A stretch of DNA of 30,110 nt, taken from assembly GCA_034006965.1 (NCBI GenBank), contig JAVERU010000023.1:1-30110 (forward strand). Reading direction: 5' to 3'. Of this stretch, positions 16,942 to 24,402 are shown piece after piece (position 1 is the stretch's first letter; every line of letters begins with the position of its first letter). The DNA comes from Perlabentimonas sp034006965 (GTDB lineage Bacteria > Bacteroidota > Bacteroidia > Bacteroidales > Tenuifilaceae). The position numbers were made by a program, and so were the translations under genes. Below the pieces are notes generated by a model. The model searched no databases. It was not told the DNA's origin and was given only the letters and a program-made list of their open reading frames with translations.

Positions 16942-17505
16942 CTAGCTATTTACTCCGGTGGCAAAATATTTTGGTTTAATAATTTCTGAAAACACAACAG
17001 CCTTTGCGGCGGTAAAATCCTGCAGAATATCGTTCTGTCTATCCAACTCGGCCTGAGCTTCCTCTTCCTCTTCGGAAAGAACATCCCCTATGGCGGTGCT
17101 GGCTATGCTATCCTCCTCAAAATCGAAGAAATTCTTTTCATGCTTAAAGTCGATAAACTCCTGGGCCTTCTCCTGCATCTTGGTATGAAAATCGTTAAGC
17201 TGGGGTTCGGGTTCGGGGGTTGGCTCTGGCTTAATAGTATCTACAATAGCTTCGGGTTGGGTCGACACCTTCTCCGCTTTCGGCAGCTCGCCAAACAGAA
17301 TCTCAAAGGGATTGGCCTCAGCGTGCTCTTCGGCGTCAAACACATTCACCCCTTCCTCTTCATCATGGTAATAGGGGTCAACACTTTCGGGAGGTGCACT
17401 AGGGGCAGGTCTTTCGGCCGACACCCTCTTCTTTTTTTGAGCCACGGCATTCACAATGGCCAGCACAACGGCAATTATGATATAAATTAAGCTGTCAAAT
17501 TCCAT
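16942..17505 (-). CDS. Small single-pass membrane protein with long acidic cytoplasmic tail
   Basis: 187 residues with no function I recognise. One N-terminal membrane helix (MEFDSLIYIIIAVVLAIVNAVA) is followed by KKKR, which predicts an N-out, C-in topology. The rest is hydrophilic and low in complexity: a Pro-rich acidic linker, a short conserved-looking stretch NPFEILFGELP, then an acidic helix (LSEEEEEAQAELDRQ) and the end TAAKAVVFSEIIKPKYF. Proteins of this shape are common in Bacteroidales. It starts two bases after the stop of the lipoprotein gene upstream, so the pair is an operon. Confidence 0.75.
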   Translation of the reverse strand: MEFDSLIYIIIAVVLAIVNAVAQKKKRVSAERPAPSAPPESVDPYYHDEEEGVNVFDAEEHAEANPFEILFGELPKAEKVSTQPEAIVDTIKPEPTPEPEPQLNDFHTKMQEKAQEFIDFKHEKNFFDFEEDSIASTAIGDVLSEEEEEAQAELDRQNDILQDFTAAKAVVFSEIIKPKYFATGVNS

Positions 17506-17507
17506 CT

Positions 17508-17909
17508 CTATTTACTTTTTTTCCAAAATTGAACTCGTTTCCAAAAGGTCTTACTCGAAGCGTAGCGCTGCTTAGTAAAGCGCTGGTTCTCCTTCATTCG
17601 CGCTTGCACATCGGGATGCTGGTTTTTAATGTGGTTGTCAACCGCCTTCTTATTTGCTCTCTCTGCTCTTCGCTTCTCCTTGGCCTGCGGGCGGAGTGCT
17701 TTTCGCTCTAAACTTGCTGTTTGCCTTTCGGCCTTACGGGCCATCCTTTCGCGTTGCCTAACCTCCTTCTTGTAATTTTTTTGTGTACCCAGCAAGTTTC
17801 CTTCAAGCCCCGAAGGGTATACCTTTCTGGTGCAAGAGCCTAACGAAATAGCTATCGATGCTAAGATTACAAATATACAAAATGTATTAGTACTTTTGCT
17901 AAAATTCAT
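17508..17909 (-). CDS. Small basic predicted lipoprotein
   Basis: 133 residues from ATG 17909. The start MNFSKSTNTFCIFVILASIA leads into the lipobox LGSC; the ORF extends 12 codons further upstream, but these precede the signal peptide. The mature part is strikingly basic and helical (RQRERMARKAERQTASLERK, PQAKEKRRAERANKK), with few hydrophobic residues, ending WKRVQFWKKSK. No known domain is seen; it may associate with anionic cell-wall polymers or nucleic acid, but that is speculation. It is divergent from the Rieske-like gene at 17985 and in operon with the membrane protein downstream. Confidence 0.75.
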   Translation of the reverse strand: MNFSKSTNTFCIFVILASIAISLGSCTRKVYPSGLEGNLLGTQKNYKKEVRQRERMARKAERQTASLERKALRPQAKEKRRAERANKKAVDNHIKNQHPDVQARMKENQRFTKQRYASSKTFWKRVQFWKKSK

Positions 17910-17960
17910 TGTGTAAATGTTTACTCGAAAAAAATACCTGAGCATTTTGTAAAGGTAGTG

Positions 17961-17968
17961 TATATTTG
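17961..17968 (+). promoter_or_regulatory. -7 element of the Rieske-like lipoprotein gene
   Basis: TATATTTG matches TAnnTTTG and lies 16 bases before ATG 17985. CTG at 17938-17940, 20 bases upstream, is one mismatch from the TTG element. Confidence 0.5.
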
Positions 17969-17984
17969 CAAAAAGGTAACGATT

Positions 17985-18419
17985 ATGAATTGGACAAAGA
18001 TAAAGTTTCTGGGGTTAGCTGTAGGGTTAATGTTTCCTTCTACCTCATGCGTTGAGGAGGAGCCCAAAGTTGTACCCGATGTATATGTTAACTTCAGAAT
18101 TAATTTAGACCTCCCAGAGTTTATTGAATTGAAAGCACCCGGTAACGCAATAGTGTACTCCAACGAGGGCTACCACAAAAATGGAGTAATTATATACAGC
18201 TACTCCATTGATGAATTCTTTGCCTTTGACGCTACCTGTCCGCAGCATGTCGAGGAAAGCACAGCTATAGCTATTGTTGAGGACGGCTTTTACACGGGCA
18301 AATGCCCACATTGCAACACAACATATTCGTTCCACAACTGGGGACAAGCATCCAGTGGCTATCCATTGAAAAGATACAAAACAACGCTTAGCGGATCCTT
18401 CTTGTACATTACCAACTAG
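17985..18419 (+). CDS. Rieske-like lipoprotein with altered metal-ligand spacing
   Basis: 144 residues starting MNWTKIKFLGLAVGL, with a probable lipidated Cys22 (STSC). The C-terminal half has the Rieske [2Fe-2S] fold pattern typical of Bacteroidota lipoproteins: FFAFDATCPQH, then GFYTGKCPHCNTTYSF and YPLKRYKTTLSGSFLYI. Classical Rieske ligands are C-x-H and C-x2-H. Here they read C85-x2-H88 and C107-x2-C110, with His109 inside the second pair. The site might bind iron-sulfur with different ligands, or zinc. The upstream longer start (17958) has no signal peptide at its N-terminus, so I reject it. It is monocistronic, in front of a separate promoter for the next gene. Confidence 0.8.
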   Translation: MNWTKIKFLGLAVGLMFPSTSCVEEEPKVVPDVYVNFRINLDLPEFIELKAPGNAIVYSNEGYHKNGVIIYSYSIDEFFAFDATCPQHVEESTAIAIVEDGFYTGKCPHCNTTYSFHNWGQASSGYPLKRYKTTLSGSFLYITN

Positions 18420-18502
18420 GGTTTGCCAACCAGTTTTCGGTTTTGATTATCTGACGAATAGCGTTTTTTGCCTACAAAAAAATCAACAAAACTTGTCCCT
18501 CC

Positions 18503-18533
18503 TTGTATTATTTAACAAATTAAACTAGGTTTG
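18503..18533 (+). promoter_or_regulatory. Bacteroidota-type promoter for the 18582-20691 operon
   Basis: TTG (18503-18505), exactly 20 bases, TAGGTTTG (18526-18533); both elements are consensus. The leader to ATG 18582 is about 45 bases. Confidence 0.8.
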
Positions 18534-18581
18534 TATCTCATCTTTTTACCTAATGTAAAGCATATAAAGTAAGTGGTGTAA

Positions 18582-19172
18582 ATGAATAAGGTTAAGCTAA
18601 ATGTGCTAGGGATATCATACAGCCAAACTCAGTCGGGGGCATACGCTCTGGTGCTAAGCGAGGAGAACGGGAAGCGACGCATACCCATTATCATAGGGGG
18701 ATTCGAAGCGCAAGCCATAGCCATACAGCTCGAAGGGCTAACCCCACCGCGGCCACTCACGCACGATCTGTTTCTAAACTTTGCAAAATCGTTTGGCATA
18801 GAGATTCTCGATGTGCAGATATATAAGCTAGAGGAGGGCGTTTTCTTCTCGAAGCTCCGCTGCGACAATGGCAAGAAGGAGGTATTCATCGATGCTAGAA
18901 CCTCCGACTCCATTGCCTTAGCGCTAAGATTTGGATGCCCAATTTACACAACCGACGAGATAATTGACAAGGCAGGTATTGTGCTTGATGTTGACGAGGG
19001 CGAAGCGGAAGCCACACCTACCCCCGAGGAAACTCCAAAAAGCGATAGCGAATCCGAAGCCCTCAAACACTTAACCCTCGCGGAGCTCAACATGCTGCTA
19101 GACGATGCCATATCGAAAGAGGATTACGAGAGGGCATCGAACATCCGCGACGAGATTAACAAACGCTCCTAA
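18582..19172 (+). CDS. Bifunctional nuclease family (DUF151) protein with C-terminal UVR motif
   Basis: 196 residues. Residues ~1-130 are a DUF151/BFN domain (GKRRIPIIIGGFEAQAIAIQ, PRPLTHDLFLNFAKSFG, FIDARTSDSIALALRFGCPIY), a family with reported RNase/DNase activity in plants. A Pro/Glu-rich linker leads to a UvrB/UvrC-type helical motif at ~163-195 (LNMLLDDAISKEDYERASNIRDEI), a protein-contact module. The BFN-UVR fusion is the usual form in Bacteroidota. It leads a two-gene operon with the nucleoside transporter, 19 bases between them; a link to nucleic-acid salvage is a reasonable inference. Confidence 0.9.
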   Translation: MNKVKLNVLGISYSQTQSGAYALVLSEENGKRRIPIIIGGFEAQAIAIQLEGLTPPRPLTHDLFLNFAKSFGIEILDVQIYKLEEGVFFSKLRCDNGKKEVFIDARTSDSIALALRFGCPIYTTDEIIDKAGIVLDVDEGEAEATPTPEETPKSDSESEALKHLTLAELNMLLDDAISKEDYERASNIRDEINKRS

Positions 19173-19191
19173 TTATTAACTCCGAAATAAA

Positions 19192-20691
19192 ATGATAAAG
19201 AAAATTCTATTTGGTCTTTCCATTGGCATTGTGCTAACCGGAATGATAGTGGTTGCTTCTGAAAAACATGACGATAACACCCTTAGGCAAGACACAATTA
19301 ACACCGAGCTGGTTGCCGATAGTCAAGCTCTTGAATCAGCAGCAGATGAAACCCCACAGCCAACCAACCAAATCCTTATGGAAAGGAAGGCATTTAGCTT
19401 CAGCTTCACCTCACTGATGAGGGGCCTGCTGGGCATGCTGGTTATTGTTGGCATTGCATTTCTTTTCAGCGCGAACCGAAAAGCTGTATCATGGCGCGTG
19501 GTGGGCATCGGGCTTGGCATTCAGGTATTGCTTGCCTTTGCTATCCTACAATTCCCTCCGGTTCAAATGTTTTTCGATTTTGCCGGTAAGTTCTTCGTGA
19601 AAATCCTCGATTTTTCTAAAGCCGGTACAGAGTTTCTATTCCCCGGCTTTCTGGATGTAAACACTTTTGGCTTCGTTTTCGCCTTTCAGGTGTTACCAAC
19701 CATCATCTTTTTCTCTGCACTTACGAGCTTACTTTTCTACCTAGGTGTAATCCAAAAGGTTGTTTGGGCACTGGCTTGGGTAATGACTAAAGCCATGAGG
19801 CTATCGGGAGCCGAGAGCCTTTCGGTAGCTGGGAACATATTCCTGGGCCAAACCGAATCGCCACTAATGATTAAAGCCTACCTTGAGAAGATGACCAACT
19901 CGGAAATACTACTGGTAATGACTGGGGGAATGGCAACTCTGGCGGGGGGCGTACTTGCGGCATACATCAGTTTCCTTGGTGGCGATGACCCTGTGCAACG
20001 ATTGGTTTTTGCCAAGCACCTTTTGGCAGCCTCCATCATGGCGGCTCCGGGTGCAGTTGTCATTTCAAAAATTCTTGTCCCACAGGATGAGAAAATAAAC
20101 ACCGACGTTGAGGTTCCGAAAGAGAAGATAGGGAATAACGTGCTCGATGCCATATCGAACGGAACCAGCGAGGGCCTTAAGCTAGCCGTTAACGTAGCCG
20201 CCATGCTGCTGGTTTTTATAGCCTTTATCGCCATGTTCAACTTTGTTGTACAAAAAATTGGCGACTGGACCAACCTCAACGATTCCATTGCTGCATTTAC
20301 CAACGGCCAGTATAACTCGCTATCGCTTGAGTTTATCCTTGGATACACATTTGCTCCTGTTATGTGGCTTATTGGTGTTGCCAAGGAAGATATAACCCTG
20401 CTTGGACGTTTGCTTGGTGAAAAGCTAATTATGACCGAATTCATTGGATATGTTAGCCTTGCCGAGCTTAAAGCAGCGGGTGCTTTTGCCAGCGAAAAAT
20501 CGATAATTATGGCCACCTATATGCTTTGTGGGTTTGCCAACTTTGCCTCCATTGGCATACAAATTGGAGGAATTGGCTCGCTAGCCCCCGGCAAGCGCGT
20601 TCTACTTTCGCGCTACGGAATGAGAGCGCTACTTGGCGGTACACTGGCCTCGCTAATATCGGCAACCATTGTGGGAGTTATTTTGGGTTAG
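19192..20691 (+). CDS. CNT-family concentrative nucleoside transporter
   Basis: 499 residues. Imports nucleosides across the inner membrane with Na+ or H+. After a first helix (MIKKILFGLSIGIVLTGMIVV) comes a ~45-residue polar stretch, then the CNT core. Core signatures are FAFQVLPTIIFFSALTSLLFYLG, the substrate-loop GNIFLGQTESPLMIKAYL, MTGGMATLAGGVLAAYISFLG and the C-terminal GFANFASIGIQIGGIGSLAPGKR. The core is normally ~400 residues, so the N-terminal helix and polar stretch are an extension seen in Bacteroidota homologues. It is the second gene of the operon started at 18582. Confidence 0.93.
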   Translation: MIKKILFGLSIGIVLTGMIVVASEKHDDNTLRQDTINTELVADSQALESAADETPQPTNQILMERKAFSFSFTSLMRGLLGMLVIVGIAFLFSANRKAVSWRVVGIGLGIQVLLAFAILQFPPVQMFFDFAGKFFVKILDFSKAGTEFLFPGFLDVNTFGFVFAFQVLPTIIFFSALTSLLFYLGVIQKVVWALAWVMTKAMRLSGAESLSVAGNIFLGQTESPLMIKAYLEKMTNSEILLVMTGGMATLAGGVLAAYISFLGGDDPVQRLVFAKHLLAASIMAAPGAVVISKILVPQDEKINTDVEVPKEKIGNNVLDAISNGTSEGLKLAVNVAAMLLVFIAFIAMFNFVVQKIGDWTNLNDSIAAFTNGQYNSLSLEFILGYTFAPVMWLIGVAKEDITLLGRLLGEKLIMTEFIGYVSLAELKAAGAFASEKSIIMATYMLCGFANFASIGIQIGGIGSLAPGKRVLLSRYGMRALLGGTLASLISATIVGVILG

Positions 20692-20749
20692 TTTTTCAAA
20701 AATAAAATTTTTGCACACTAATAATTGTGTAAACACTAACCCAATTCCT

Positions 20750-20974
20750 ATGAAAAGATTTTTGTTCTCACTGCTAATATCAGTAGCAGGTCTATTCGTA
20801 TCGTTACCTTCTGTGGCTCAGTTTGAGCAGATGAAGAATAAGTTTGATGATGTTCTGCTCGAAATAGAGGAGGATATTTTCACGCTCCGGTTTGCCGATG
20901 CTGTAACTGGCAACCCTGTGCCCAATGCAGCCATTCTGGTTGAAAACCTAGGCGAATTCACCACCGATGAGTAG
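20750..20974 (+). pseudogene. Truncated relic of an exported beta-sandwich protein
   Basis: 74 residues from ATG 20750: signal peptide MKRFLFSLLISVAGLFVSLPSVAQ, a short helix, then FTLRFADAVTGNPVPNAA leading to LVENLGEFTTDE and a TAG stop. The last part is the opening of a carboxypeptidase-regulatory-like/transthyretin-like domain, in which TTDEEGK-type residues normally lead into further strands. Immediately after the TAG the same frame reads RKIT and then TAA, as if an E-G-K-I-T stretch had acquired a stop and the rest was lost. I read it as a decayed gene, but a short functional secreted peptide cannot be excluded. Confidence 0.6.
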
Positions 20975-21023
20975 AGAAAAATCACATAAATGCTTACAAA
21001 TTTAGTTTTTCTAAATCAGCTTG

Positions 21024-21039
21024 TCCCGATTCATCGGGA
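21024..21039. repeat. Short perfect hairpin TCCCGAT/ATCGGGA
   Basis: Seven-bp arms separated by two bases, between the relic gene and the bidirectional terminator. No T run follows, so it is probably not a terminator by itself. Confidence 0.5.
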
Positions 21040-21102
21040 GGGTTAAACAAAGCTAAGCCATTAGTTCTCAGAACTTCTAATGACTAATCTGGGTTAAACA
21101 AG

Positions 21103-21128
21103 CAAGGCGCAGCTGAAGCTGCGCCTTG
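21103..21128. terminator. Bidirectional terminator between convergent genes
   Basis: Perfect 11-bp stem CAAGGCGCAGC (21103-21113) / GCTGCGCCTTG (21118-21128) with a TGAA loop and T-rich flank. It serves the plus-strand genes ending at 20974 and the ABC-F gene ending at 21165 on minus. Confidence 0.85.
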
Positions 21129-21164
21129 TTTTGTATTTACCACTAAATAATTTTTAAAAAAGCG

Positions 21165-22778
21165 CTATCGGTACAACGAATCTTGCAGCTCCTTAATTTT
21201 CTCATCGGCAATGTAATCGTCGTACTCCATAATTTTATCAATAATACCGTTTGGTGTAATCTCAATTATACGATTGGCAACGGTTTGAATAAACTCATGG
21301 TCATGCGATGCCAACAGGATATTCCCCTTAAAGCGCGTTAGCGTATTGTTAAACGCCTGAATGGACTCGAGGTCGAGATGGTTTGTGGGGGTATCAACCA
21401 CCAGCACGTTGGCGTTAATAAGCATCATACGGGCTATCATGCATCGCTGCTTCTCTCCACCCGAAAGCACCGTGGAATCCTTGTAAATCTCCTCGCCCGA
21501 GAAGAGCATTTTGCCCAGATATCCACGCAGAAAGGCTTCGCTGGTATCCTCCGAGAACTGCCCAAGCCAGTCCACCAGCCTCATCCCCTTTTTAAAAAAC
21601 TTTGAGTTATCGAGCGGTAAGTAAGAGTTCGTAATGGTTTGGCCCCACTCGTAGGTTCCTGAGTCGGCTTTTGAAACTCCGTTTATGATATCGAAAAGTG
21701 CAGTCATACGCCGGTAATCGCGTGACAGAAACACAATCTTCTCATCCTTCTCAACAGTAAAACTTAAACCTTTAAAAAGCAACTCCCCGTTTACGCTTTT
21801 GGTTAGGTTCTTCACCTCAAGAATCTTATTGCCCGGATCGCGCTCGGGAGTAAAAATGATGCCCGGATACTTACGGTTCGATGGCTCAATCTCCTCGTAG
21901 TTGAGCTTTTCAATCATTTTCTTGCGGCTGGTGGTTTGCTTCGACTTGGCCACATTTGCGCTGAAACGCTGAATAAACTGAAGAAGCTCGGCCTTCTTCT
22001 CCTCGGCCTTCTTGTTCTGCTGCTGCTGTTGACGCAGAGCCAGCTGGCTCGACTCGTACCAGAAGCTGTAGTTACCGGCAAACTGCTTAATCTTACCAAA
22101 ATCGATATCAACAGTATGCGTACAAACCGAATCTAAAAAGTGCCTATCGTGCGAAACTACCAGAACGGTATTCTCGAAATTCGACAGGTAGTTCTCGAGC
22201 CAACGCACGGTTTCAAGGTCCAGGTCGTTGGTGGGCTCATCGAGCAAAAGGTTATCGGGCTTACCAAAAAGTGCCTGCGCCAGCAGCACACGAACCTTCT
22301 CCTTACCGCTGAGCTCCTTCATAAGCTTGTAGTGCTGGTTTTCCTTAATACCCAAACCGCTTAGCAGGGCAGCTGCATCGCTCTCGGCGTTCCAACCATC
22401 CATTTCGGCAAACTTACTTTCCAGCTCGGCGGCCTTAATTCCATCCTTATCACTAAAATCGGGTTTGGCATATATTGCATCCTTTTGCTGCATTATATCC
22501 CAAAGCACGCTGTGCCCCATGAGCACGGTGCTAAGCACGGTAACCTCATCGAATGCGAAGTGATCTTGCTTTAGCACCGAGAGCCTTTCGCCAGGGCCAA
22601 GGCTTACCGACCCACGGGTAGAGTCTAAATCGCCTGAGATAAGACGAAGGAGGGTCGACTTCCCAGCCCCATTGGCCCCAATTATTCCGTAGCAGTTGCC
22701 CGGCAAAAACTTTAGGTTTACATCCTGAAAAAGAAACTTCTTGCCAAACTGAATGGCTAAGTTGGAAACTGTAATCAT
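21165..22778 (-). CDS. ABC-F ATPase of the YbiT type, with a decayed second nucleotide site
   Basis: 537 residues, similar in length to E. coli YbiT; ABC-F proteins bind the ribosome E site or act in translation or antibiotic resistance. NBD1 has an intact Walker A (GANGAGKST, 34-42) and Walker B (LLLDEPTNDLD), but its signature is LSGKE (156-160) rather than LSGGE. The linker (~240-300) is charged and coiled-coil (QQQQNKKAEEKKAEL). NBD2 has an intact signature LSGGEKQR (438-445), but its Walker A position reads FLSRDYRRMTALF with no GxxGxGKST, and its Walker B reads VVDTPTNHLD, with Thr for the catalytic Glu. Thus one composite ATP site looks complete and the other lost. It is a single gene with a -7 box at 22820-22827. 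Confidence 0.92.
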   Translation of the reverse strand: MITVSNLAIQFGKKFLFQDVNLKFLPGNCYGIIGANGAGKSTLLRLISGDLDSTRGSVSLGPGERLSVLKQDHFAFDEVTVLSTVLMGHSVLWDIMQQKDAIYAKPDFSDKDGIKAAELESKFAEMDGWNAESDAAALLSGLGIKENQHYKLMKELSGKEKVRVLLAQALFGKPDNLLLDEPTNDLDLETVRWLENYLSNFENTVLVVSHDRHFLDSVCTHTVDIDFGKIKQFAGNYSFWYESSQLALRQQQQQNKKAEEKKAELLQFIQRFSANVAKSKQTTSRKKMIEKLNYEEIEPSNRKYPGIIFTPERDPGNKILEVKNLTKSVNGELLFKGLSFTVEKDEKIVFLSRDYRRMTALFDIINGVSKADSGTYEWGQTITNSYLPLDNSKFFKKGMRLVDWLGQFSEDTSEAFLRGYLGKMLFSGEEIYKDSTVLSGGEKQRCMIARMMLINANVLVVDTPTNHLDLESIQAFNNTLTRFKGNILLASHDHEFIQTVANRIIEITPNGIIDKIMEYDDYIADEKIKELQDSLYR

Positions 22779-22819
22779 AAATTATGGTGATATTATTATT
22801 ATTATTCTGAAAAGGGGTG

Positions 22820-22827
22820 CAAAAGTA
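22820..22827 (-). promoter_or_regulatory. -7 element of the ABC-F gene
   Basis: TACTTTTG on the minus strand, exact TAnnTTTG, 42 bases before the ATG. About 20 bases upstream is TTT instead of TTG. An ATT microsatellite (about 22790-22806) lies in the leader. Confidence 0.55.
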
Positions 22828-22883
22828 CGCATTTACTTTGCCATAAAAAATCTATTCTAATTCTTTTACAATAATTTGCAAGG

Positions 22884-23090
22884 ATGCGGCTTTGCGTTTA
22901 AACTTTTAACACAGAGTTTTTTTGTGCTTGCATACGGATGTTGCTTGTTGCTGGGAGTGCTCCTAGCAAATGGATAGAGTGCTGATAATACTTGAGAAGA
23001 CACAGTGGACACAGAGTTATTTTATCGCCATTGCCTTACGGCAAATGCTTAAAATGGGGTGGTGAGTGGGTACTGGGTAGTAGCTAACTG
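22884..23090. repeat. Degenerate intergenic repeat, copy 1
   Basis: Begins with GCGGCTTTGCGTTT, then TTTTAACACAGAG, a GCTTGCATAnGGATGTTGC block, TCCTAGCAAATGGATAGAG and TGCTGATAATACTTGAG, and a GACACAG/GACACAGAG pair. The same blocks in the same order recur about 226 bases later. No gene is seen in 22779-23755 as a whole. Confidence 0.75.
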
Positions 23091-23103
23091 CTTTTTGCGT
23101 GCT

Positions 23104-23294
23104 TGCGGCTTAGCGACTTTGCGTGAGATTTTTAACACAGAGTATTTTTTGCTTGCATATGGATGTTGCTTGTTGCTGCGAGGGGCTCCTAGCAAATGGA
23201 TAGAGTGCTGATAATACTTGAGTAGACACTGAGGACACAGAGGGTTTTTGCACTTTGCCTTGCAGCAAATGCTCAAAATTAGTGGTGAGTGGCG
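23104..23294. repeat. Degenerate intergenic repeat, copy 2
   Basis: Second unit of the ~226-base period: GCGGCTTAGCGACTTTGCGTGAGA, TTTTAACACAGAG (from 23130), the same GGATGTTGCTTGTTGCTG block, TCCTAGCAAATGGATAGAG, then GACACTGAGGACACAGAGG. Differences between copies are scattered substitutions, so neither looks coding. Confidence 0.75.
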
Positions 23295-23329
23295 CTACAT
23301 GCCATTACGCTTCTGTCTGTCCAGTATAT

Positions 23330-23720
23330 CAGTTTAGTTTTAATATGTTAGACAATGCGAGTTGAATACTGCCCCCAGAGGGGGCGCATAGCGATTGAAA
23401 AGATTATCTCAAATGATTTTAGCGCTTCGTAGCCCTGCATGCTGCAGGCAGGTGCGCAATAAGGGATACTAATACCTATTGCACGCCCTACGGGGTGCCT
23501 GACTTCGTCAGTAAGACAGGGGTACTTTAGGTTTTGCAATATATACCCTATCGCTATATACCTCCTTAGAGGGTGTGGATAAGGAGATTAACTACTAGTT
23601 GTCCCTTGCTGCTTAGCGCCTTTGCGTGAGATTCTTTGAAGGTAAAATGTAAAATGATGAAGTTGGGATGGGGAGTGGGTACTGGTTTATATTTATTCTT
23701 CTTTGCGTTTTAACGTTAAA
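23330..23720. repeat. Hairpin-rich intergenic stretch with further repeat words
   Basis: No credible gene. It holds several hairpins: CCTGCA/TGCAGG (23434-23448), GCAC/GTGC around 23481-23498, and CTGAC/GTCAG around 23500-23511. It also has a third GCTTAGCGCCTTTGCGTGAGA (23611-23631), a repeat of GAGTGGGTACTGG (23673-23685, also at 23064-23076), and CTTTGCGTTTTAACGTTAAAAC near 23701. Confidence 0.6.
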
Positions 23721-23755
23721 ACAGGGAGGATGGAAATTGCAGAATGCTAATCGTT

Positions 23756-24394
23756 TCAATCAACCTCTTTTGCAACCTCAAAAAAATCGCCTTCGTGGGT
23801 CGATTTAAAATCAACAACACCCAAAACAACCAAATTTACAAGCCTTTTCTCAGCCTCGGCGTACGACATGAATGCGGCGCGGCCACACTGCTCGACGGTA
23901 ACTTTTTGCTTGGTTCTAATAAAATCGAGCAAAGCATTATCCTGTGGCGTTAACGATAGCTGCACAGCTTTTCGGTAGCGGCTGGCTTTCCATATTTTTA
24001 CCTGTAGCGGGGTGGCCACCATATTCTCGTCATCGAGCCTAAAGTAGGCTTTCCATTTCCCGCCTTTATCGGGTGCTTTGTAAAGATTTTTTGGATCGTG
24101 CTTAACGTAAACCTCAAGCACAATTTTACCGTTAATTTCCCAATGGGTAATTTTAAACTTAACCTCGGGTTTGCAGTACATTTGGGCAGCGCCCTCGAGC
24201 ATATAGAACTCCTCGTCGGAGTTTACGCCCGACACATTGCCATTGTCCTTAACCCCAATCAGCAGCGTACCGCCAGCGGTATTGGCAAAGGCGGCCAGCG
24301 AACGGGCTATCTTCTTGGAGTCGGAAATGGAGTGCTTAAAATCGAGCTGCTGATGCTCGCCCTGGCTAATAAGGTTCGCAATATGTTTGCTCAC
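23756..24394 (-). CDS. AlbA_2 (Schlafen AlbA-like) domain protein
   Basis: 212 residues. Residues ~10-125 form the AlbA_2 putative DNA/nucleic-acid-binding domain: GEHQQLDFKHSISDSKKIARSLAAFANTAGG split by TLLIGVKDNGNVSGV, then VKFKITHWEINGKIVLEVYV. The C-terminal ~80 residues (LTPQDNALLDFIRTKQKVTVEQCG, YAEAEKRLVNLVVLGVVDF) look like a winged-helix segment. Many AlbA_2 proteins act as transcriptional regulators or sit in defence and accessory islands; the role here is unknown. It starts only eight bases after the serpin stop, so the two are likely co-transcribed, although one is exported and the other cytoplasmic. A repeat-filled region follows it. Confidence 0.85.
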   Translation of the reverse strand: MSKHIANLISQGEHQQLDFKHSISDSKKIARSLAAFANTAGGTLLIGVKDNGNVSGVNSDEEFYMLEGAAQMYCKPEVKFKITHWEINGKIVLEVYVKHDPKNLYKAPDKGGKWKAYFRLDDENMVATPLQVKIWKASRYRKAVQLSLTPQDNALLDFIRTKQKVTVEQCGRAAFMSYAEAEKRLVNLVVLGVVDFKSTHEGDFFEVAKEVD

Positions 24395-24402
24395 TGCCTA
24401 TG

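Noticed and set aside
19878..20516. 212-codon open frame on the minus strand inside the CNT transporter
   Set aside because: Antisense shadow of the transporter; no motif, promoter or start context of its own.
20675..20749. Upstream in-frame extension of the 20750 gene
   Set aside because: It overlaps the transporter's 3' end and precedes a clear signal peptide that starts at 20750.
22880..23300. Repeats considered as a CRISPR array
   Set aside because: Two long degenerate units of about 226 bases with no short identical repeats or regular spacers, and no cas genes nearby.
23348..23539. 63-codon open frame on the minus strand (ends QYSTRIV)
   Set aside because: It lies across three hairpins in repeat DNA and has no recognisable domain or ribosome-start context.
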